The notes: generated from the sequence alone by a model not told the origin. A DNA stretch of 64,000 bases from Faecalibacterium prausnitzii (GCF_003324185.1 NZ_PXUP01000009.1:1-64000), one strand, 5' to 3'; positions 32,154-41,444 are shown, counted from the stretch's first letter. Translations and numbers: made by a program.

Positions 32154-33352
32154 GCCTGCTCCTTCGGAGCCGTCGGCTCCATCGTGCCCAGCACCTCGGC
32201 CAGCACCTCCAGCGCCATGTCTACTTCGTGCTCGGAGACGGTCAGCGGCGGCAGCAGACGCAGCCGGGTCTTTGCAGTAAGCACCAGCAAGCCCTTTTCG
32301 CGGCAGGCAGCCAGCACATCCGCAGCCTGCACGTCAAAGAATTCGATGCCCACCATCAGGCCGATGCCGGAAATGTTCTTGACGTGGGGCAGCTTTGCCA
32401 GACCGGTGCGCAGCTGTACGGCGCGCTCGCTGACCTGTGCAAGGAAGCTCTGGTCCAGACGATCCACCACCACGTTGGCACCGGCGCAGACCACCGGGTT
32501 GCCGCCAAAGGTGGAGCCGTGGGTGCCGGGGCCCATGCCCTCGGCTACCTTTTCATTCATCAGCACCGCGCCGATGGGCAAGCCGCCGCCCAGCCCCTTG
32601 GCAAGGGTGACGATATCCGGCTTGAGGTTATAGTGCTCACAGCACAGGAAGGTGCCGGTGCGGCCTACGCCGGTCTGCACTTCGTCCACGATGAGCACAA
32701 GGTCTTTTTCGTCGCACAAAGCGCGCACGGCCTGCACATACTCCGGGTCCAGCGCCATCACGCCGCCTTCGCCCTGAATCAGCTCCATCATCACGGCGCA
32801 GGTGTGGCGGTCTACCAGTTCCCGCAGCGCCTCGATATCCCCCGCCGGGACGTACTGGAAGCCCTCGTTGAAGGGGCCGAAGTAGTTGTGGAACACCTCC
32901 TGCCCGGTGGCGGTCAGGGTGGCAAGGGTGCGGCCATGGAAGCTGTTGACCAGCGTGATGACGTTGTAGCGGTCTTTGCCATAGTGGTCTACGCTGTACT
33001 TGCGGGCGGCCTTGATGGCGCCCTCGTTGGCTTCGGCGCCGGAGTTGCCGAAGAACACCTTGCTCATGCCGGTGCGCTTGCACAGCTTTTTCGCCAGCTT
33101 GCCGCAGGGCGCGGTATAGTAGAGGTTGGAGGTGTGCTGCAGCTTGTGTGCCTGCTGGGACACGGCTTCTGCCCAAGCAAGGTCGCAGTAGCCAAGGCTG
33201 TTTACCCCGATGCCGCTGGTGAAGTCCAGATACTTCTGTCCCTCAGGGCCCTCGGCGTACAGCCCGTGGCCTTTTTCCAGCACGATGGGGCTGCGGTTAT
33301 AGGTGTGCAGGACGTACTCGTTGTCCCGCTTGATGACTTTTTCAGAATCCAT
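32150..33352 (-). CDS. argD: Acetylornithine aminotransferase
   Basis: 400 residues. Class III aminotransferase: LVDEVQTGVGRTG (Asp and Gln near the cofactor) and PLP lysine in TLAKGLGGGLPIGA near residue 250; FHGRTLATLTATGQ and THGSTFGGNPV fit ArgD. Converts N-acetylglutamate semialdehyde to N-acetylornithine. Start at 33352, where ACAGGAGGT lies upstream; the long extension of the frame is repeat sequence. Preceded by a 319-base gap carrying an inverted repeat. Confidence 0.93.
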   Translation of the reverse strand: MDSEKVIKRDNEYVLHTYNRSPIVLEKGHGLYAEGPEGQKYLDFTSGIGVNSLGYCDLAWAEAVSQQAHKLQHTSNLYYTAPCGKLAKKLCKRTGMSKVFFGNSGAEANEGAIKAARKYSVDHYGKDRYNVITLVNSFHGRTLATLTATGQEVFHNYFGPFNEGFQYVPAGDIEALRELVDRHTCAVMMELIQGEGGVMALDPEYVQAVRALCDEKDLVLIVDEVQTGVGRTGTFLCCEHYNLKPDIVTLAKGLGGGLPIGAVLMNEKVAEGMGPGTHGSTFGGNPVVCAGANVVVDRLDQSFLAQVSERAVQLRTGLAKLPHVKNISGIGLMVGIEFFDVQAADVLAACREKGLLVLTAKTRLRLLPPLTVSEHEVDMALEVLAEVLGTMEPTAPKEQA

Positions 33353-33671
33353 AGGTGTACCTCCTGTAACATGGAGCGATTGCGCAAAGCCTTGCGGCTG
33401 ACGCTCGGAACATTGCTGCACACGGGCAGCGTCCTCGCCCTCTCCGTCACCTACGGTGACACCTCTCCCAAAGGGAGAGGCCTTGGCAAAAAGATGAACC
33501 TTGCGTGGACTGCCAAGGGCTCCCACTTTGGGGGAGCTGGCATCGCGCAGCGATGACTGAGAGGGCGAGCCCGCTAAAATAAAAGCATCAGCATTATGCC
33601 AACCGCCGCGCAGCAGCGGATCGGGCTCGTTGCCTTTATTATAACTTTCCGCCGGCGATTGCGCAATCTTT
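33353..33671. other. Gap between argB and argD
   Basis: No gene. Filled mostly by the inverted-repeat element at 33434-33569; a possible weak promoter lies in the AT-rich part near 33580-33600. Confidence 0.45.
33434..33569. repeat. 136-bp inverted-repeat element inside the arg cluster
   Basis: Terminal CTCGCCCTCTC.GTCA and its complement TGACTGAGAGGGCGAG enclose CTCTCCCAAAGGGAGAG and CTCCCACTTTGGGGGAG sub-hairpins. Related half-elements occur at 39763, 40028 and 46249. Confidence 0.7.
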
Positions 33672-34526
33672 TTATTCGCGGTGGCTGCGGCGGTAGAAGC
33701 GGGTACCGGAGCCGCGGTCGGAGAACAGTTCCAGCAGGATGGAGTGTGGCACGCGGCCATCAATGATGACTGCTTCGTGCACGCCCTGATAGATGGCATC
33801 CGCCATGCCGCCGATCTTGGGGATCATGCCGCCCGCAATGATGCCGGCGGACTTGTAGCCCTCGATCTCGGTCACTTCCACCTCGGGGATGAGGGTGGTC
33901 TCGTCCTCCTTATCCCGCAGCAGACCCGCGATATCGGTCATGGACACCAGCTTTTCGGCCTTGAGGGCAATAGCGATCTGCGCCGCGGCGGTGTCCGCGT
34001 TGACGTTGTACGCCTGCCCGAGGTCATCCATGCCCACGGTGGCGATGACCGGGATAAAGCCGCCGTCCAGCAGGCTTTCGATCAGGGTGGCGTCCACATG
34101 GACGATCTCGCCCACATGACCCAGCTGGGGGTCCAGCTCGGTGCAGCGGAGCATCTGTCCGTCCATGCCGCACAGACCCACGCCGCGCCCGCGCAGCTTT
34201 GCCACAAGGTCCTTGTTCACCTTACCGGCCAGCACCTGCTGCACGATCTCCATGGTGGCATCGTCCGTCACCCGCAGACCGCCCGCAAAGTGGCTCTCCA
34301 CGCCCACCTTCTTGAGCATCTCGTTGATGGCAGGCCCGCCGCCGTGCACCAGCACTACCCGCACGCCCAGCAGCGTCAGGGTGACAAGGTCGTTCATCAC
34401 GGCGTTTTTCAAGCTCTCGTTGATCATGGCGTTGCCGCCGTACTTGATGACCATGGTCCTGCCATGGTACTTTTGGATATAAGGGGTGGCTTCCGAAAAA
34501 AGCCGCGCCATTTCTTCGTTTTTCAT
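33672..34526 (-). CDS. argB: Acetylglutamate kinase
   Basis: 284 residues. KYGGNAM phosphate loop near residue 28, VHGGGPAINEML, and the NADTAAAQIAIALKAEKLVSMTD nucleotide site. Phosphorylates N-acetylglutamate. The N-terminal kinked helix MARLFSEATPYIQKYHGR suggests the arginine-inhibited hexameric type, though this cannot be proven here. 16 bases after argJ. Confidence 0.94.
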   Translation of the reverse strand: MKNEEMARLFSEATPYIQKYHGRTMVIKYGGNAMINESLKNAVMNDLVTLTLLGVRVVLVHGGGPAINEMLKKVGVESHFAGGLRVTDDATMEIVQQVLAGKVNKDLVAKLRGRGVGLCGMDGQMLRCTELDPQLGHVGEIVHVDATLIESLLDGGFIPVIATVGMDDLGQAYNVNADTAAAQIAIALKAEKLVSMTDIAGLLRDKEDETTLIPEVEVTEIEGYKSAGIIAGGMIPKIGGMADAIYQGVHEAVIIDGRVPHSILLELFSDRGSGTRFYRRSHRE

Positions 34527-34542
34527 CTGTTTCGCGCTCCTG

Positions 34543-35772
34543 TCAGGTTCTGTAATCGCCGTTGATCTTCACATAGTCGTAGGTCAGGTCACAGCCCCAT
34601 GCCTTGGCGCTTGCATCGCCGGTGCCCATATCCACCTTGACCAGAATATCGTGCTCAGCCAGCACCTTGGCGGCTTCGTCCTCGCTGTAAGGGTGGTAGG
34701 CGGCGTTCTCGCACACATACACCTCGCCCGCCTTGCTGGAAAGCCAGACGCAGACTTTATCAATGGAGAAATCCCCGGGGGTGTAGCCGATGGCGCACAG
34801 GATGCGTCCCCAGTTGGCATCGCGGCCAAAGACCGCTGCCTTGAACAGGTTGGAGCAGACCACGCTGCGGCTGACGGCGCGGGCGGTTTTCAGGTCGGGC
34901 GCGTGGGTCACCTCGCAGGTGATCAGGTGGGTGGCACCCTCGCCGTCTCCGGCGTGCTCGGCGCACATGTGCTCTGCAATGGCGGTCAGCGCTGCCACAA
35001 AGGCGGCGTAGTCCGCGTTCTCCTCGCAGATCTCCGGGTTGCCCGCAAGACCGGATGCCATGATGATGAGGGTATCGTTGGTGGAGGTGTCCAGATCCAC
35101 GCTCATCTGGTTATAGGTGCCGGGCACAACGGTCTTGAGCGCCTTTTCCAGCAGCGCGGGCGAGACGGCGGCGTCGGTGGTGTAGAACGCCAGCATGGTA
35201 GCCATGTTGGGGGCGATCATGCCGCTGCCCTTGCCGATGGCACCCACGGTGCACACCTTGCCGCCCAGCTCGAACTGGATGGCGTACTCCTTTTTATGGG
35301 TGTCGGTGGTCATGATGGCAGTGGCGGCGTCCGTGCTGCCCTGCGCGGTGGCAGCCAGCTTTTCCGCCGCCGCCGGGATTCCCCGGGCAAAGGGGTCGAT
35401 GACCATGGGCTGACCGATGACGCCGGTGGAGGCGGGCAGAACGTCCTTTTCGTCAATGTTCAGCGCCTTGCCTACCAGGGCACAGCACTCCTCAGCCAGC
35501 GCCACGCCGTTGGCGGCGCAGGTGTTGGCGTTGCCGCTGTTTACCACAATGGCCTGTGCATAGCCATCGGCCAGATGGGCGCGGTCCACCTTGATGGGCG
35601 CACCGCAGACCTTGTTGGTGGTGTACACGCCCGCAGCAGCGCAGCGCACCTCGGCCTTGATGAGCGCCAGATCGTATTTTTCGCTGTGATTTGCCCGGAT
35701 GCCGCAATGGACACCGGCGGCGGCAAAGCCCTTGGGCGCGCAGATGCCGCCCGCAACTTTCTTATACTGCAT
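34543..35772 (-). CDS. argJ: Bifunctional ornithine acetyltransferase / N-acetylglutamate synthase
   Basis: 409 residues. Autocleavage site in NMATMLAFYTTDA gives two subunits with Thr as nucleophile (near residue 192); VNSGNANTCAANG and VDLDTSTNDTLIIMASG are family motifs. Recycles the acetyl group from N-acetylornithine to glutamate, so no argE is needed. Start at 35772 after AAAGGAAAA; the seven residues upstream lack a ribosome site. Confidence 0.93.
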   Translation of the reverse strand: MQYKKVAGGICAPKGFAAAGVHCGIRANHSEKYDLALIKAEVRCAAAGVYTTNKVCGAPIKVDRAHLADGYAQAIVVNSGNANTCAANGVALAEECCALVGKALNIDEKDVLPASTGVIGQPMVIDPFARGIPAAAEKLAATAQGSTDAATAIMTTDTHKKEYAIQFELGGKVCTVGAIGKGSGMIAPNMATMLAFYTTDAAVSPALLEKALKTVVPGTYNQMSVDLDTSTNDTLIIMASGLAGNPEICEENADYAAFVAALTAIAEHMCAEHAGDGEGATHLITCEVTHAPDLKTARAVSRSVVCSNLFKAAVFGRDANWGRILCAIGYTPGDFSIDKVCVWLSSKAGEVYVCENAAYHPYSEDEAAKVLAEHDILVKVDMGTGDASAKAWGCDLTYDYVKINGDYRT

Positions 35773-35805
35773 AACGATTTTCCTTTCCCACAAAGAAAAA
35801 CAAGT

Positions 35806-36747
35806 TTATTCCAACCCTTTGGTCTCTTCCAGACCCAGCATCAGATTCATGCACTGGACGGCGGCACCGGAGGAGCCCTTGCCCAGATTATCAAACAACG
35901 AGACCAGCATCATCTGATCTCCGGCGGCGTTCACGGTCAGGTACAGCTCCATGCGGTCGGTGCCCGCCATGGCATTGGAGTACAGGCCGTTTTCCGGCAG
36001 CGGCTCGTTCAGGCCGTGCACCTTGACGGTGGCGGCGTCCTTGTAGTAGTCCGCAAGGGCGGCAGCTACGGCTTCGGCAGTGGTGCCCGCAAGGCCAAGA
36101 TCCAGCGGCACCAGCACCTGCATCCCGCAGTAGTAGTCACACACCACCGGCACGAACATCGGCGTGTGCGCAAGGCCGCTGATCTTCTGCATCTCCGGCA
36201 GGTGCTTGTGGCCAAGGCTCAGGCCGTAGCTTTTGGGCGCATCCAGCTTGCTGTGCGCTGGGCGGTCGGGGCTTTCGTAGTCCGCGATCATCTTTTTACC
36301 GCCGCCGGAGTAGCCGGAGATGCCGGTGCAGCTAAAGGGGTAGTCCTTTGCCACCAGCCCCAGCTCCACCAGTGGGCGGGCAATGCTGATAAAGCCGCTG
36401 GCATAGCAGCCGGGCACTGCCACGCGGTAAGAGTTCTGAATTTTTTCCTTCTGTCCCTTCAGCTCCGGGAAGCCGTAGTCCCATGCGGCGTCGGTGCGGA
36501 AGGCGGTGGAGGTGTCCAGCACCTTCACGTCCGGGCGCAGCAGGGGCATGACTTCTTTAGAAGCCGCATCCGGCAGGCAGAGGAAGGCAAGGTCGGCAGA
36601 ATTGATGACCTTTGCCCGCTCGTGCACGTCCTTGCGCCCTTCGGCAGAGATGGACAGCAGCTCGATCTCCGGCCGGACTGCCAGACGGTCGGCGATGCGC
36701 AGGCCGGTGGTGCCGGAAGAGCCATCAATAAATACCTTTACCTTCAT
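35806..36747 (-). CDS. argC: N-acetyl-gamma-glutamyl-phosphate reductase (short type)
   Basis: 313 residues, the type II argC length. NADP loop VFIDGSSGTTGLRI at residues 3-16, catalytic Cys in VPGCYASGFISI near residue 112, and LGHKHLPEM for catalysis. Start at 36747 with GGAGGAAAACGC upstream; its ATGA overlaps the argH stop. Confidence 0.93.
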   Translation of the reverse strand: MKVKVFIDGSSGTTGLRIADRLAVRPEIELLSISAEGRKDVHERAKVINSADLAFLCLPDAASKEVMPLLRPDVKVLDTSTAFRTDAAWDYGFPELKGQKEKIQNSYRVAVPGCYASGFISIARPLVELGLVAKDYPFSCTGISGYSGGGKKMIADYESPDRPAHSKLDAPKSYGLSLGHKHLPEMQKISGLAHTPMFVPVVCDYYCGMQVLVPLDLGLAGTTAEAVAAALADYYKDAATVKVHGLNEPLPENGLYSNAMAGTDRMELYLTVNAAGDQMMLVSLFDNLGKGSSGAAVQCMNLMLGLEETKGLE

Positions 36748-38144
36748 GCGTTTTCCTCCTCCCATGCGTCCAGCCGCGCCGTTGCCAGCGCGATCTGGCG
36801 CTGGACGCTGGCGGCGCTGGGGCCACCGTAGCTGGTGCGTCCCTCGCAGCAGTGCACAAGGTCGATGGCATCATAGATATCGTCCTCAAACAGCGGGCTG
36901 TAGGTCTGGAACTGGGTCAGGGTCAGCTCTTCCAGCGTTTTGTCGGCGGCAATGCAGTCCGACACCATGCAGCCGGTCAGCTTGTAGGCATCCCGGAAGG
37001 GCATTCCCTTCTTGGTCAGGTAGTCGGCGCAGTCGGTGGCGTTGATAAAGCCCTTTGCGGCGGCGCGGCGCATATTGGCGGGCAGGGTCTTCATGGTATC
37101 CAGCATGGGGGTGATGGTCTTGAGACAGAGTTCCAAGGTATCCACTGCATCAAAGATGGCTTCCTTGTCCTCCTGCATATCCTTGTTGTAGGCCAGCGGC
37201 AGGCCCTTCATCATCACCAGCAGGGTGTTCAGGTCGCCGTACACCCGGCCGGTCTTGCCGCGGATGAGTTCGGTCACGTCGGGGTTCTTCTTCTGGGGCA
37301 TGATGGACGAGCCGGTGGTAAAGGCATCGTCCAGCTCGATGAACTTGAACTCCCAGCTGCACCACAGGATGATCTCCTCCGAAAGGCGGGACAGGTGCAT
37401 CATGCAGATGGAGATGGCGCTTGCCAGCTCGATGCAGAAATCACGGTCAGACACGCCGTCCAGACTGTTGGCGCAGGGGGCGGCAAAGCCCAGCTTTTCG
37501 GCGGTGAAATCCCGGTCCAGCGGGTAGGTGGTGCCTGCCAGAGCGCCAGAGCCCAGCGGGCACTGGCTGTCCATGCGGGCGGTGGCGTCCGCAAAGCGGT
37601 CAAGGTCGCGCAGCAGCATGGAAGCGTAGGCCATCAGCGCGTGACCAAAGGTGATGGGCTGGGCGCGCTGCAGGTGGGTATAGCCGGGCATGACGGCGGC
37701 GGTATTCTCCGCAGCCTTTTTGCACAGCACCCGCACCAGCTCCACGATGTAAGCCTGCAGGGTCTTGCTGTAATCCCGCAAAGTCAGGCGGATATCCAGC
37801 GCCACCTGATCGTTGCGGCTGCGGCCGGTGTGCAGCCGCTTGCCCGCATCCCCGATGCGGGCGGTCAGGGTCTGCTCCACAAAGGTGTGCACGTCCTCGG
37901 CGGCGGGGTCGATGGTCAGCGCACCGCTGGACAGGTCGTCCGCGATGGAAGCCAGACCGCTGAGGATGTCCGCACAGTCCTGCTCCGAGATGATGCCCTG
38001 CCGTGCCAGCATGGCGGCATGGACGCCGCTGCCGCGCATATCCTGCGCGATCATCCGCTGGTCGAAGCGGATGGAGGAGTTGAAGTCGTTGACGCGGCTG
38101 TCCACCGCCTTGGAAAACCGACCCTTCCAGAGTTGTTCTGCCAT
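36744..38144 (-). CDS. argH: Argininosuccinate lyase
   Basis: 466 residues. Fumarase-superfamily signature GSSIMPQKKNPD near residue 285 and HTGRSRNDQVALDIR near residue 105; the catalytic Ser and His are present. Splits argininosuccinate to arginine and fumarate. Four-base overlap with argC. Upstream is a terminator-like hairpin that separates it from argG. Confidence 0.95.
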   Translation of the reverse strand: MAEQLWKGRFSKAVDSRVNDFNSSIRFDQRMIAQDMRGSGVHAAMLARQGIISEQDCADILSGLASIADDLSSGALTIDPAAEDVHTFVEQTLTARIGDAGKRLHTGRSRNDQVALDIRLTLRDYSKTLQAYIVELVRVLCKKAAENTAAVMPGYTHLQRAQPITFGHALMAYASMLLRDLDRFADATARMDSQCPLGSGALAGTTYPLDRDFTAEKLGFAAPCANSLDGVSDRDFCIELASAISICMMHLSRLSEEIILWCSWEFKFIELDDAFTTGSSIMPQKKNPDVTELIRGKTGRVYGDLNTLLVMMKGLPLAYNKDMQEDKEAIFDAVDTLELCLKTITPMLDTMKTLPANMRRAAAKGFINATDCADYLTKKGMPFRDAYKLTGCMVSDCIAADKTLEELTLTQFQTYSPLFEDDIYDAIDLVHCCEGRTSYGGPSAASVQRQIALATARLDAWEEENA

Positions 38145-38158
38145 AATATAAACTCCTT

Positions 38159-38203
38159 ATAAAAACGGCAAAGCCGCCGCAGGGGAAAACGCTCCTGCGG
38201 CGG
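38159..38203 (-). terminator. Attenuator-like hairpin between argG and argH
   Basis: CCGCCGCAGG/CCTGCGGCGG stem with a TTTTTAT tract on the minus strand. A second GTGTGAAA/TTTTCACAC stem lies just upstream (about 38240-38262). May reduce expression of argH and beyond relative to argG. Confidence 0.55.
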
Positions 38204-38278
38204 TGCCGCCGGCAACGATGCCGGTGTGAGAACCCGCGTGTGAAAGTGTGAAAACACACGCAGTCGAAAATGTTGCGA

Positions 38279-39511
38279 TTACTTGACCTCCGGCCAGTTC
38301 TTGGACAGCTTTGCGCGCTCCTTGATGGACAGGCCGAACAGGTTGATGAAGCCGGTGGCATCGGACTGGTCGTAATCCTTATCGACGCCGAAGGAAGCGG
38401 TCTGCTCATCGTACAGGGTGTACGGAGAGGTCACACCGGCGTTGATCATGTTGCCCTTGTAGAGCTTCAGCTTGACATCGCCGGTCACAGTCTTCTCCAG
38501 GCTGTCGGCAAAGGCATCCAGTGCCTCGCGCAGCGGGGTGAACCACTGGCCGTTGTACACGATGTCGGCGTACTTCTGTGCCAGCTGTGCCTTGAAGTGA
38601 GCGCTCTCCTTATCCAGCGTAATGGTCTCCAGCACGTCGATGGCCTTGTACAGGATAGCGCCGCCGGGGGTCTCGTACACGCCGCGGCTCTTCATGCCCA
38701 CCAGACGGTTCTCCACGATGTCCAGCAGACCGATGCCGTTTGCACCACCCAGCTTATTCAGGTACTCCACCAGCTCCACAGCGCCCATCTCCTTGCCGTC
38801 CACGGCAGTGGGGATGCCCTTTTCAAAGTGAATGGTCACATAGGTGGGAACATCGGGTGCCTGCTCGGGGCTGACACCCAGCTCCAGGAAGCCGGGCTTA
38901 TTGTACTGGGGCTCGTTGGCGGGGTTCTCCAGATCCAGACCCTCGTGGCTCAGATGCCACAGGTTCTTGTCCTTGGAGTAGTTGGTCTCACGGTTGATCT
39001 TCAGGGGGATGTTGTGCGCCTCGGCGTAGTCGATCTCCTCGTCACGGCTCTCGATGTCCCACTCACGCCACGGAGCGATGATGGCCATATCCGGGCACAG
39101 TGCCTTGAGGGTCAGCTCAAAACGCACCTGATCGTTGCCCTTGCCGGTGCAGCCGTGGCAGATGGCATCTGCACCCTCCTTGATGGCGATATCAGCCAGT
39201 GCCTTGGCGATGCACGGACGTGCAAAGCTGGTGCCCAGCAGGTAGTCCTCGTACTTAGCGCCGAACTTCAGGGTGGGGAAGATGTAGTTCTCCACAAAGT
39301 CCTTCTTCAGGTCCAGCACATACAGCTTGGATGCGCCGGTAGCCTTGGCCTTTTCTTCCAGACCGTCCAGCTCGGTGCCCTGACCCACGTCACCGGAAAC
39401 AGCAACGACCTCGCAGTTATTGTAGTTTTCCTTCAGCCAGGGAATGATGATGGAGGTATCCAGACCGCCGGAGTAAGCCAGCACAACTTTTTTGATGTTT
39501 TCCTTTTTCAT
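38279..39511 (-). CDS. argG: Argininosuccinate synthase
   Basis: 410 residues. ATP pyrophosphatase loop [18 protein letters not shown] at residues 9-26, the [12 protein letters not shown] block and [11 protein letters not shown] follow as in the family. Joins citrulline and aspartate. Start at 39511 with AAAGGAGC upstream, not at 39649. First gene of the cluster, with a strong promoter at 39606-39633. Confidence 0.95.
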   Translation of the reverse strand: MKKENIKKVVLAYSGGLDTSIIIPWLKENYNNCEVVAVSGDVGQGTELDGLEEKAKATGASKLYVLDLKKDFVENYIFPTLKFGAKYEDYLLGTSFARPCIAKALADIAIKEGADAICHGCTGKGNDQVRFELTLKALCPDMAIIAPWREWDIESRDEEIDYAEAHNIPLKINRETNYSKDKNLWHLSHEGLDLENPANEPQYNKPGFLELGVSPEQAPDVPTYVTIHFEKGIPTAVDGKEMGAVELVEYLNKLGGANGIGLLDIVENRLVGMKSRGVYETPGGAILYKAIDVLETITLDKESAHFKAQLAQKYADIVYNGQWFTPLREALDAFADSLEKTVTGDVKLKLYKGNMINAGVTSPYTLYDEQTASFGVDKDYDQSDATGFINLFGLSIKERAKLSKNWPEVK

Positions 39512-39605
39512 GATAAACGCGCTCCTTTTAATAAAAATACACTTTTGTTCTCTGATGCGCATTTCCCTTCGCATCCTCTGTCTTTCGTTTGCGGTTGATG
39601 CTTTT

Positions 39606-39633
39606 ATTATACGCAGCGCGGGTTTTCCGTCAA
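39606..39633 (-). promoter_or_regulatory. Promoter of the arg cluster
   Basis: TTGACG, 16 bases, TATAAT on the minus strand. About 80 bases upstream is an imperfect inverted repeat TATGCG-TATTT-TATGCA (39714-39730), a possible ArgR site. Confidence 0.75.
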
Positions 39634-39713
39634 TGCTAAAAACTGCCAAACATAGCGCCCGTTTCGCTTTTCTTTTGGTTTAATCTGTATCTTTATGCAA
39701 ATATTTTTAAATA

Positions 39714-39731
39714 TATGCGTATTTTATGCAA
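39714..39731 (-). promoter_or_regulatory. Possible ArgR operator
   Basis: TGCATA-type half sites (TTGCATAA and ACGCATA) with spacing near that of Firmicute ARG boxes, plus an extra TTTGCATAA about 20 bases nearer the gene. Weak: position is far upstream of the -35. Confidence 0.35.
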
Positions 39732-39762
39732 TCTGAGTGTATTTTTTCATGGGATTTTGCGG

Positions 39763-39832
39763 GGACTCCCTCAGGCAAAGCCTGACGGCTTTGCCAGCTC
39801 CCTCGGGGAGGGAGCCTCTGGCGCGGCGGTAA
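39763..39832. repeat. Half-element of the inverted-repeat family
   Basis: Contains CTCCCTC..GGGGAGGGAGCC with TTTGCCAGCTCC, related to the 33434 element. Confidence 0.5.
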
Positions 39833-39867
39833 AGTTTGCGGTCAAACCATAAATCTTATGGGTGCGC

Positions 39868-40013
39868 TAAAGCCTTCCCCCGGTCGGGGGAAGGTGGATG
39901 CGAACGCAGTGAGCAGACGGATGAGGGCGCAGGCAAGCAGCAGCTTACGGCAAATTACCCCTCATCCGGCGCTGCGCGCCACCTTCCCCCCAAGGGGGGA
40001 AGGCTTCAGCGGT
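39868..40013. repeat. 146-bp inverted-repeat element
   Basis: Left arm AAAGCCTTCCCCCGG.CGGGGGAAGGTGG and right arm of complementary content (CCACCTTCCCCCC..GGGGGGAAGGCTT), each arm itself a hairpin, with GGATGAGGG inner repeats. A half copy is at 59505-59552. Confidence 0.7.
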
Positions 40014-40027
40014 AGCGGCAAACTTTG

Positions 40028-40118
40028 CGGTTTAGCCGGAAACTGTGCCGCCATGCCAAAGGCCCCATCCCAGAGGGGGCTGGCACGGCGCAGCCGTGAC
40101 TGGGGGAGTTCATCCCCC
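40028..40118. repeat. Half-element of the inverted-repeat family
   Basis: GCCCCATCCCAGAGGGGGCTGGCAC then CAGCCGTGACTGGGGGAG, same core as at 46249-46302 (GAGCTGGCAC...GTGACTGAGAGG). Confidence 0.55.
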
Positions 40119-40126
40119 CACAAACA

Positions 40127-40160
40127 AACCACCGGAGCATCCGCAGACGCTCCGGTGGTT
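40127..40160 (-). terminator. Terminator of the PTS EIIC-like gene
   Basis: AACCACCGGAGCGTC-TGCG-GATGCTCCGGTGGTT on the minus strand (one G-T pair). Confidence 0.75.
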
Positions 40161-40173
40161 TTACTATAACTAT

Positions 40174-41232
40174 TTAGTTCAGCTTCAAATCGCCTTCCTT
40201 GATCCAGCCCAGCTTGCGCTCCACCGCGCAGAACACCACGCTGAGCACGGCGGGCAGCACAAAGCACAGCAGCACCATGGCAGCCCAGTCCATGGGGGTG
40301 ATAGCGGCCTTGGTACCGGCGGCAATGTCGCTGACCCAGCCGGTGTAAACGCCGATCTGACCCACCAGACCGCAGGTGCCCATGCCGGAGGAGACCGCTG
40401 CGCCGTTCATCTCAAAGTGGAACAGGCAGGTAGCCAGCGGGCCGGTGATGGCACTGGCCAGCGTGGGGGCGATCCAGATGCGGGGGTTCTTGATGATGTT
40501 GCCCATCTGCAGCATACTGGTGCCCAGACCCTGACTGACAAGGCCGCCCACGCCGTTCTCCTTGTAGCTCATCACGGCAAAGCCCACCATCTGGGCGCAG
40601 CAGCCTGCCACGGCAGCGCCGCCTGCAAGGCCGGTCAGACCCAGTGCGGCGCAGATGGCAGCGGAGGAGATGGGCAGGGTCAGCGCCACGCCCACGATGA
40701 CCGACACCAGAATGCCCATGACCAGCGGAGCCTGTTCGGTGGCCCACATGATCAGGGTGCCCACCTGACTTGCGGCTGCACCGATGGGGGCGGCGATGAG
40801 CATGGACAGCCCGACGCCCGCAAAGATGGTCACCAGCGGGGTGACAAGGATATCCACCTTGGTCTCCTTGCTCACGGCCTTGCCCAGCTCTGCCGCCACA
40901 ATGGCGATGATGAGCACAGCCAGCGGGCCGCCTGCGCCGCCCAGCGCATTGGCCGAGTAGCCCACGGTGATCAGGCTGAACAGCACCAGCGGCGGGCAAT
41001 GCAGTGCCCAGCCGATGGCGCAGGCCATGGCGGGGCCGCTCATGGCAGTGGCGTAGCCGCCCAGATCCACCAGCAGGGCAAGACCGGTCTGCTGACCCAC
41101 CGTCTTGATGATGGTGCCGATCAGCAGGCTGGCGAACAGACCCTGTGCCATTGCGCCCAGCGCGTCAATGAGGTAACGCTGCGGAGAGATGACGATATCC
41201 TTCCGCGCCAAAAATTCTTTCAGCTTCGACAT
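40174..41232 (-). CDS. PTS EIIC-like membrane protein (PTS_EIIC_2 type)
   Basis: 352 residues, about nine membrane segments: AMAQGLFASLLIGTIIK, ATAMSGPAMACAIGWAL, PLAVLIIAIVAAELG, IFAGVGLSMLIAAPIGAAA, GILVSVIVGVALTLPISSAAI and others. The layout resembles PF13303-type EIIC proteins rather than the glucose family. No IIA/IIB partner is adjacent, so its part in PTS transport is uncertain. I start at ATG 41232 with AAAGG 9 bases upstream. Confidence 0.7.
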   Translation of the reverse strand: MSKLKEFLARKDIVISPQRYLIDALGAMAQGLFASLLIGTIIKTVGQQTGLALLVDLGGYATAMSGPAMACAIGWALHCPPLVLFSLITVGYSANALGGAGGPLAVLIIAIVAAELGKAVSKETKVDILVTPLVTIFAGVGLSMLIAAPIGAAASQVGTLIMWATEQAPLVMGILVSVIVGVALTLPISSAAICAALGLTGLAGGAAVAGCCAQMVGFAVMSYKENGVGGLVSQGLGTSMLQMGNIIKNPRIWIAPTLASAITGPLATCLFHFEMNGAAVSSGMGTCGLVGQIGVYTGWVSDIAAGTKAAITPMDWAAMVLLCFVLPAVLSVVFCAVERKLGWIKEGDLKLN

Positions 41233-41287
41233 AAAACTTGCCTTTCTATCCAAAACAGATCGTTAAAGTTACGAACGTATGCCCTGT

Positions 41288-41316
41288 ATCATACCATACA
41301 CCTGTCAAGACAGCAA
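41288..41316 (-). promoter_or_regulatory. Promoter of the PTS EIIC-like gene
   Basis: TTGCTG, 17 bases, TATGAT with TGG before the -10. Confidence 0.55.
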
Positions 41317-41444
41317 GGGGTTGCTGGAAAAAATGTGAAATTTCGGCTTTGTGCAATGTTCTGCCCCACCGGAACGTATTCCATTTGGAACATTTTCCGA
41401 CACACTGCCCCGGTGGAGAATTTGTGTAGAAGCCCGCTGTGCCG

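Noticed and set aside
33353-33799. Longer N-terminus for ArgD (frame to 33799)
   Set aside because: The extension is translated repeat and low-complexity sequence; a strong ribosome site precedes ATG 33352.
39868-40013. CRISPR-like array
   Set aside because: The repeats are inverted arms of one element, not direct repeats with unique spacers.
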